Shown here: one piece after another, positions 58,695-64,000 of the stretch
Position numbering within the stretch: the stretch's first letter is position 1
Layout of the letters: each line of letters opens with the position of its first letter
NCBI RefSeq assembly: GCF_014203795.1
Contig: NZ_JACHJU010000001.1
Span: forward strand, 868,001-932,000
Reading direction: 5' to 3'
From: Streptosporangium album
GTDB lineage: Bacteria > Actinomycetota > Actinomycetes > Streptosporangiales > Streptosporangiaceae
DNA length: 64,000 nucleotides
Made by a program: the position numbers and the translations under genes
Notes under the pieces: model-generated
The model's input: the letters and a program-made list of their open reading frames with translations, nothing else
The model's database searches: none
What the model was told of the DNA's origin: nothing

Positions 58695-59039
58695 ATGGGT
58701 GTGAGTGTCGATGAGCTCTTGGAAATGTTGGACAGGCTGCCAGAGGTCGCGCAGAGCGAGGGCGGCAACTGGATCTCGCTGAAGGTGCGCGGCAAGGGCT
58801 TCGGCTACCTGTGGCAGGAGACGGAGACCGTGGGGCTCAAGGCGACGATCGAGGAGCAGATCGCGCTGGTGGCGGAGCGTCCGGAGGTGTTCGAGGTCCA
58901 GTTCACCGCGGGCCGGTTCGGCTGGGTCGTGGTGCACCTTGCGAAGATCGATCCGGAGGAGCTGTTCGAGCTGGTCACCGAGGCGTGGTGTCTGACGGCA
59001 CCAAAGGGGTTGGTCGACGCCCACGAGGCCGGGCGGTAG
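58695..59039 (+). CDS. MmcQ/YjbR family protein
   Basis: A 114-residue protein with the MmcQ/YjbR (CyaY-like DNA-binding fold) pattern: VDELLEMLDRLPEVAQSEGG, WISLKVRGKGFGYLWQETET, VGLKATIEEQIALVAERPEV and FGWVVVHLAKIDPEELFELV followed by EAWCLTAPKGLVDAH. Such proteins are small cytoplasmic proteins, some binding DNA; the function is generally unknown. Monocistronic and intact. Confidence 0.88.
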   Translation: MGVSVDELLEMLDRLPEVAQSEGGNWISLKVRGKGFGYLWQETETVGLKATIEEQIALVAERPEVFEVQFTAGRFGWVVVHLAKIDPEELFELVTEAWCLTAPKGLVDAHEAGR

Positions 59040-59131
59040 CCCGTACGACGGGTGGAGGGTGAGAGGCCGGGCGGGCCCGCGTGGGTGGCGCGGGCCCGCT
59101 CGGATGTCATCGGACGGCCGTGTCCCCGTGC

Positions 59132-60289
59132 TCAGCAGCCCCGGACGGCGAAGGCCAGGAACTGCGTCATCTCCTGGCTGTCGAAGTTGTCGTCGGAGCC
59201 GATCACCAGCGTGCACTCACCCGTGGTGAGGCGCGGCCCCCAGGCGAGGCTCTCCAGGTTCTGCACCGGCGGATGGAACGAGCTGAGATCGGAGATGAGT
59301 CGCTTGGAGACCGAGCGGTACGGCCCGCCGGTCGCCAGGCTGTTCCTGGCCAGCACGTTCGTGGCGTCGTGCAGATCGACCTCGTACAACTTGACCCGGT
59401 AACCGACGCCTTCGATCCAGGAACGTTCGAGTGCGAGATACCGGTGGTCGTCGATCCCCAGGATCTCCGAAACGCCGCTGTCGGAGTGCCCGGACGGCGG
59501 GACCGGCGCCGTCGGCAGCGGGTCGATCGGATAGGCGTACTGCCCGCGCAGCCGTCCGTGGCGGTCCCACACGGTGATGCGGGCCGGCGCGCCCCGCTCG
59601 ACGGTGGGGAGATCCCCGTCCTCGTACCGAGGGCCTTCCACGATGGCCGCGATGGTGTGCGGGGTGAAGGTCAGGCCTTCGAACCCGAAGTTGCGCCGGG
59701 GTCCGCTGGTGGTGTCGGTCAGCTTGAGGTTGCCGGGGATCGGCAGCTCACCGAGATTCCGGCCTTCGCGGTCGGCCCAGCGGACGGACAGGTCGGATAC
59801 CGGGATCGTGGGGTGTGTCTCGTCCGGCCTGTCCCCTTCGTTCCCCCACAGGACCCGGCGGCCCCACCGGTCGAAGCGGATGGTCTCGGGATCCGCGGAG
59901 TCGGGCTGGCCGTATGCCGGGTAGGGACTTCCGTCCGGACGCAGGAGGGTGGTGACCCCGGTGAGTTTCACCCCGCTGAACTTTCCGGTCACCCGGTCGA
60001 TGTCCAGCCGGCCGGTGTAGAAGCGGGCCGGGTTGTAGCGCCACCGGTCGTCGGAGACGAAATACCAGGTGCCGGTGCGCGGGTCACGGTCAAGACCGGA
60101 CAATCCGCCGACGGTGGTGCCTTTGAACTGCATTTTGTACGGCAGGCGCTGCTCGCCGAGGAACCGGGTGATCCGGAGATCCTCCGGTGGCGTCGTGTCC
60201 GCCGTCGAGGGCCGCACGCCGACGGCCCCGAGGCCGATCGCCGCCGCGAGCGCGACGGCGGCCCTTGTCATTCTTCGCGAATTTGTCAC
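59132..60289 (-). CDS. Secreted phytase-esterase-like protein
   Basis: A 385-residue exported protein of the 'esterase-like activity of phytase' family (PF13449 type). A GTG at 60289 gives a basic n-region and signal peptide (MTNSRRMTRAAVALAAAIGL, cleavage near STADT); an ATG at 60271 is the alternative. Conserved segments: TTVGGLSGLDRDPRTGTWYF, FEGLTFTPHTIAAIVEGPRY, LALERSWIEGVGYRVKLYEV and NLESLAWGPRLTTGECTLVI, all typical. It likely folds as a propeller and acts on extracellular phosphate or ester substrates. It is not coupled to the biosynthetic operon that ends at 60557. Confidence 0.85.
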   Translation of the reverse strand: MTNSRRMTRAAVALAAAIGLGAVGVRPSTADTTPPEDLRITRFLGEQRLPYKMQFKGTTVGGLSGLDRDPRTGTWYFVSDDRWRYNPARFYTGRLDIDRVTGKFSGVKLTGVTTLLRPDGSPYPAYGQPDSADPETIRFDRWGRRVLWGNEGDRPDETHPTIPVSDLSVRWADREGRNLGELPIPGNLKLTDTTSGPRRNFGFEGLTFTPHTIAAIVEGPRYEDGDLPTVERGAPARITVWDRHGRLRGQYAYPIDPLPTAPVPPSGHSDSGVSEILGIDDHRYLALERSWIEGVGYRVKLYEVDLHDATNVLARNSLATGGPYRSVSKRLISDLSSFHPPVQNLESLAWGPRLTTGECTLVIGSDDNFDSQEMTQFLAFAVRGC

Positions 60290-60556
60290 GCGTTTCTCAC
60301 ATCCCGCAATCGCTCCATTGAAACCAGCGGGAATATGAGACCGCAGATCAAAGAAAATATCTACGGGAATCGGCGTCCGGACGTTTTTTGACTCGCCCTG
60401 AGGATAGACCTGACCAGCCACTTTCATCTTTGAATAAAAGAATCGCGATAGTGAGCACTAAAGACCGAAACCCAGCATCAATTACGGCTTTACCGCACCG
60501 GAAACCGCGACCTTCCGAGAGGGCGGGTCATTGGGGCGCGCTCACCGGACGTGCGG

Positions 60557-62311
60557 TCAGACCCTGGCGTTCCGGTCCGCCACCGCGGACGGGTGGTCTC
60601 CGGCCGCCAGTCGCAGCGTCCGGCACACGTGGTCGACGACCACCGGATCCAGATGCTTCATCACGCACAGGCGCAGGACCCGCTCGGTCCCGCCCGCCCC
60701 TTCAGGCCGGGCGAGGGTGTTGCCCGAGACCCACAGGCTCGTCATCGGAGCGGCGGCGACCTCGGCCCGGAGCCGTTCCAGCAGGCGGCCGACCGGGTCT
60801 CCCCCGGTGCGCCCTCCCGGCTGCGCGACCGAGAGGTTGAGGATGTTCAGGTCGGGGTCGTAGCTGCTGACCAGCCGGAGCCCCTGGCTCCGCGCGCCGG
60901 GCGGGTCGGCCTCCGTGAAACGCCGGTGCAGCCGCCGCGCGGTGGCGATGCAGCCGCCCAGCAACCGCCCGTACCCGCCGGCGTGCAGGCCGATCGTCCG
61001 GTGTGCCGCCCAGACCGCCGCGGCCGCGGCCCCCGGCCGGGCGCCCTCCAGTGTGTGGGTGCCGAACGCCGGCCGGCCGTCCCACTCCTGGGCGAAGTAC
61101 GCCGAACGGCCGGCGATCACGGCGGCCGCCCGCCTGTCGCGCAGGACCAGCCCTCCCGCCGGGTAGGGGACATGGCCGCCCTTGTGCGGGTCCACGGTCA
61201 CCGAGTCGGCGAGGGGAAGGGCCCGGAACGCCTCGTAGACCTCGGGCTTCACCCGCGCGGAGGAGGAGGCGGCGGCCACGTCCTCGTACGGCAGCATCGC
61301 GCCGTCCCCGTCGAGGCAGACGGCACGGCAGTAGCCGCCGAACGCGGCGTCGACGTGCAGGTAGAAAGACGCGCCGTAGCGCCGTTCGCACCAGTCGCGC
61401 AGCCGTACGACACCGCGCAGGTCGTCGACGCTGCCCTCCCCCGTGCTGCCGAGCGTCGCGACGACGGCCACGATGGGCCGGCCGCGTTCCAGCAGGTCGC
61501 AGACGCGCCGCCGCAGGGCGGGCAGGTCGATGCGGTGGTCGCGGTCCAGCCCGACGACCTCGACGTCACCGGGATCGAACCCGAGCAGGTCGGCGCACTT
61601 GTCCCAGGCGTAGTGGGCGTTCGCGGCCAGCAGCAGCTTCCCCGCCCCCTGCGTGCCGCGCCGGCGGGTCTCGCCGGAGAGCCGGCCGACACGCGCCGGC
61701 ACCCCCCTGCCGGTCAGGGCGTCCACGAGGTCCAGGACCCCGTCCACCGGCAGGTTCACCAACCTCGCAGGCGGGATGCCCGCCACGAGGTCACGCGTCC
61801 GCGGGTCATCGGCGACGGCCGCGGGGAGGCTGCGCAGGTTACGCGCGATCCATATGGCCTCGTAGTTCGCCGCATGCCCGCCGGACGACAGGTGGGCCCA
61901 CCCGCGATCCGGGTGGTAGCCCACCAGACGGCACAGGTCGTCGCCGACCTCGTGTTCGAGCCGGGTGGTGACCGGTGACGCCTCGGACGTGACGTTGTTG
62001 GGGTTGTAGAGCATGGCGCACAGGTAGGCGAGACTCACCGCGATCGGGGTGTCGGGGGTCATGTGGGCGAGGTACAGCGGCGACGGCCACGGCGTCGACT
62101 CGCGCGCCAGGCGCCCGGACAGCTCCCGGATCAGGCTCCGGACCTCGCCGATGCCGGGTCCGGAGTCACCCACGTCCGCGGGCGGACCGGCCGCGTCCAC
62201 ACACGACCCGTGCCAGTCGTAGTAGTCGCCGACGAGTTCACGGAGCATTTCCATGAACGCGGCGCGGTTTCCGGGGCCGGGGAACAGGCCCGCCCCGGGA
62301 GCCCCGGTCAC
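60557..62311 (-). CDS. PLP-dependent (group II, DDC-type) decarboxylase
   Basis: A 584-residue fold-type I decarboxylase from a GTG (62311) 6 nt after the upstream stop; an ATG at 62254 is the alternative. Key parts: SPLYLAHMTPDTPIAVSLAY, NVTSEASPVTTRLEHEVGDD, LSSGGHAANYEAIWIARNLR, the PLP-stacking region HYAWDKCADLLGFDPGD, FYLHVDAAFGGYCRAV and the Schiff-base lysine in DSVTVDPHKGGHVPYPAGGL. It most resembles DOPA/tyrosine/glutamate-type decarboxylases. It is the last gene of the operon and presumably decarboxylates a precursor or a product of the diiron enzyme. Substrate unknown. Confidence 0.88.
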   Translation of the reverse strand: MTGAPGAGLFPGPGNRAAFMEMLRELVGDYYDWHGSCVDAAGPPADVGDSGPGIGEVRSLIRELSGRLARESTPWPSPLYLAHMTPDTPIAVSLAYLCAMLYNPNNVTSEASPVTTRLEHEVGDDLCRLVGYHPDRGWAHLSSGGHAANYEAIWIARNLRSLPAAVADDPRTRDLVAGIPPARLVNLPVDGVLDLVDALTGRGVPARVGRLSGETRRRGTQGAGKLLLAANAHYAWDKCADLLGFDPGDVEVVGLDRDHRIDLPALRRRVCDLLERGRPIVAVVATLGSTGEGSVDDLRGVVRLRDWCERRYGASFYLHVDAAFGGYCRAVCLDGDGAMLPYEDVAAASSSARVKPEVYEAFRALPLADSVTVDPHKGGHVPYPAGGLVLRDRRAAAVIAGRSAYFAQEWDGRPAFGTHTLEGARPGAAAAAVWAAHRTIGLHAGGYGRLLGGCIATARRLHRRFTEADPPGARSQGLRLVSSYDPDLNILNLSVAQPGGRTGGDPVGRLLERLRAEVAAAPMTSLWVSGNTLARPEGAGGTERVLRLCVMKHLDPVVVDHVCRTLRLAAGDHPSAVADRNARV

Positions 62312-62316
62312 TCCCG

Positions 62317-63402
62317 CTACGACCTGGTCAGCGCCGCCATCCGGTCGAAGACGAGTTCGAGCTGGTCCCACGCCTCCTCGCACGTCCTGGACAGCTGCGG
62401 GAAGCGCGCCGGAGGCAGCGTGCGGAGGTGGTCGCGCCCGATGTCCCTGTGGTCCCCGTCGACCTCGGCGTGGACGTCGAAGTACGAGGTCTCGGCGGCG
62501 GGACCGTCCTGGAAGGCCGACCTGGTCCTCTCGCCGAACACGTGGCAGCTGGACTCCACGACCATGTGCACGATCACGATCTTCGCGGCCTCGTCAGTGC
62601 TGTGCATCTGCATGACGAACCAGTTGCCGGCCGCCTCCAGGATCGGATCGTAGACATTCGCCGACACGGCATGGCGGTCCCGCAGCAACCGGTCATGGCC
62701 GAACTCGTCCCGCAGATGGTCCGCGTAGATCTCCCGGAGCGACGGGTCCGTGCATACCGACTGCCGGGCGTAGAGCATCCTCTGGAAGAAGACCGACCAG
62801 ACATAGAGCACGGAGACGAACCGGTCACGCAGCACAGGTTCGCGGTGCATCCTTCCGCTGTCGAAGAGCGCGAACAGCGGATGCTCGGCGAAGCGGCGGA
62901 GCCTGGAGTCGTTGAGCCGCTCCAGTCCGGCCATCGAGTCCGAGACCACCTCGGCGAAGCGCACCCGGGGCGCGTTCTCGTTCTCGTACAGCCCCGCCCC
63001 CTCGAACTGCACAGAAAGTCCCTGGAAGTCCTCGCCGGGCCCGGTGTGGAAACCGTGCCGTGCCCCCGGCGGGACGCACACCACGTCGCCCTCGCCGAGG
63101 GACTCCTCCAGATCGCCGACCAGCCGCACCGAGCCCTTGCAGACGAGGATCATCGACTTGGTCGGGTGCTGGTGGACGTCCAGCCGCTCGCCGTCGCACA
63201 GCCGTACCCAGGCGAGCGAGAACCGGCCGTGTTCCGGCAGGAACCGGGCGAGGGCGTCGTGGCGCCGGAAGTCACGGTGCTCCCCGAGCCAGTGGGTCTC
63301 CCCTCCCACCTCGACGGAGGGGATGGCGCGGATGTCGGCGCGGGCGACGGTCACGACGGGGGTGAGCGACGGAGGTTCGATCGTGATGGTCTGATCAGTC
63401 AT
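62317..63402 (-). CDS. Cupin fused to haem-oxygenase-like diiron oxidase (HDO)
   Basis: A 361-residue two-domain protein from ATG 63402 (AAGGA upstream). Residues ~35-140 are a cupin: FSLAWVRLCDGERLDVHQHP, TKSMILVCKGSVRLVGDLEE and GDVVCVPPGARHGFHT carry the usual H-x-H and H metal or pocket residues. Residues ~165-355 are all-helical with the HDO diiron signature: E233 and H236 in RDEFGHDRLL, E283 in HMVVESSCHVF, and H311, D315, H318 in YFDVHAEVDGDHRDIG (H-x3-D-x2-H). HDOs such as SznF, UndA and BesC oxidise amines or acids with O2. It lies 19 bp after an aminotransferase and 6 bp before a PLP decarboxylase, so it is probably the oxidative step of a small natural-product pathway. Confidence 0.85.
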   Translation of the reverse strand: MTDQTITIEPPSLTPVVTVARADIRAIPSVEVGGETHWLGEHRDFRRHDALARFLPEHGRFSLAWVRLCDGERLDVHQHPTKSMILVCKGSVRLVGDLEESLGEGDVVCVPPGARHGFHTGPGEDFQGLSVQFEGAGLYENENAPRVRFAEVVSDSMAGLERLNDSRLRRFAEHPLFALFDSGRMHREPVLRDRFVSVLYVWSVFFQRMLYARQSVCTDPSLREIYADHLRDEFGHDRLLRDRHAVSANVYDPILEAAGNWFVMQMHSTDEAAKIVIVHMVVESSCHVFGERTRSAFQDGPAAETSYFDVHAEVDGDHRDIGRDHLRTLPPARFPQLSRTCEEAWDQLELVFDRMAALTRS

Positions 63403-63421
63403 GGTGCGGTCCTTGTCCAAA

Positions 63422-64000
63422 TCATTGAGTGAGGATCGGCGCGGGCGGAGCGTGGCCGGGCTCCGCGCTCAGCGCCGCGATCAGCTGGGCGTTCTCGTGC
63501 CGGGATCCCACGGAGACGCGGATGCGCCGCTGCCAGCCCTCGGGGTTGATCACCGCGTCGATCCGCGCGTGCCGCAGGGCGGCCGCCGCGCCGGTGAGGT
63601 CCCCGACCTCGACGGTGACGAAGCCCGCGTCCCCGAAGACCCTGATCACCCGCGGGCACCGGGACAGGGCCGCCACCAGCCGGCCGCGTTCCTCGACGAA
63701 GGATTCGATACGGCGGCGCAGGACGGACGGATCGGCCAGCTCGTCCAGTGCCCGCTCGATCACCGGGACGGGGACGGCGAACGGCGGGCGGACCTCTCCT
63801 ATGGCCGCGACGACGACGGGATCCGCCAGGATGGCGCCGAGCCGCAGGCCCGCCATCCCGAACCCCTTCGACAGCGAGCGCAGCACGATGAGGTTGGGGT
63901 GGGCTCCCACCCGGTGCCGGTGGGAGGCGCGCGTGTCGAACTCCACGTACGTCTCGTCGATGATCACAAGTCCTTCGAAGCGATCCAGCAGGCGGTCGAG
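63422..64000 (-). CDS. HisC-like aminotransferase, 5' part outside window
   Basis: The C-terminal 192 residues of a fold-type I aminotransferase; the start lies beyond the right edge. GLVIIDETYVEFD, the PLP lysine in VLRSLSKGFGMAGLRLGAIL, and PFAVPVPVIERALDELAD and RRIRVSVGSRHENAQLIAAL match histidinol-phosphate-type aminotransferases. In this context it is more likely dedicated to a secondary-metabolite step than to histidine synthesis. Related PLP enzymes in nitroimidazole-type pathways act as oxidases rather than transaminases; that is a further possibility. It is the first visible gene of the operon (transcribed leftwards). Confidence 0.85.
   Translation of the reverse strand, partial: LDRLLDRFEGLVIIDETYVEFDTRASHRHRVGAHPNLIVLRSLSKGFGMAGLRLGAILADPVVVAAIGEVRPPFAVPVPVIERALDELADPSVLRRRIESFVEERGRLVAALSRCPRVIRVFGDAGFVTVEVGDLTGAAAALRHARIDAVINPEGWQRRIRVSVGSRHENAQLIAALSAEPGHAPPAPILTQ

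Overview
The window is high-GC actinobacterial DNA. GTG/TTG starts, strongly G/C-biased third codon positions, terminators without U-tracts, and a gene set including DUF6879, NsrR-type Rrf2, CU044_5270-like and STM4015-type LRR proteins fit a filamentous actinomycete, probably of the Streptosporangiaceae (genus not provable from sequence alone). No rRNA, tRNA or CRISPR array was seen. The window is an accessory region: intact catabolic, stress and resistance genes sit among many insertion sequences, MITE-like repeats, group II intron copies and decayed genes.

Layout. 1-6 kb: the end of an FG-GAP repeat protein, a dead P450, a serine recombinase with a candidate res region, and a TetR/MFS pair bracketed by 30-bp inverted repeats beside a broken tyrosine recombinase. 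6-11 kb: an alpha/beta hydrolase-MerR operon behind a perfect MerR dyad, a Tn3 transposase tail, and a WD40-like protein between two copies of a ~225-bp MITE. 11-16 kb: a truncated group II intron that entered MITE copy 2, an amine-oxidase remnant, an intact succinate-semialdehyde-type dehydrogenase, and decayed or small genes. 16-24 kb: YciO/YrdC protein, lipoprotein beta-propeller, IS5 remnant within an Eis-like fragment, divergent QorR/QorB-type pair, and a TetR-methyltransferase operon. 24-31 kb: a secreted esterase-propeller fusion under a LacI-type operator, Mut7-C protein, GH36 remnant, S41 protease, and a two-gene IS (copy A) that splits a small membrane-protein gene. 31-38.6 kb: UDP-GlcNAc 2-epimerase, frameshifted tail-fibre-type gene, IS debris, a ChaN/EreA-like protein, a PD-(D/E)XK protein with a zinc-finger tail, and a DUF6879 protein.

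38.6-43.7 kb is a nest of insertions: an IS5-family element (TTA duplication) splits one gene and itself carries an IS1634 element and an inserted LRR gene flanked by 38-bp repeats. 43.7-53.5 kb: a small translationally coupled operon, a paoABC-type molybdenum hydroxylase operon convergent with an AraC regulator, IS copy B, and a secreted TAP-type hydrolase. 53.5-58.7 kb: PHP and IS630 fragments, an NsrR-flavohaemoglobin NO-detoxification pair, and a nearly complete group II intron with an FVDD reverse transcriptase next to a truncated threonine dehydratase. 58.7-64 kb: a MmcQ/YjbR protein, a secreted phytase-esterase-like protein, and a minus-strand operon of a HisC-like aminotransferase, a cupin fused to a haem-oxygenase-like diiron oxidase, and a PLP decarboxylase. 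This operon is the best candidate here for an undescribed biosynthetic system and it runs off the right edge.
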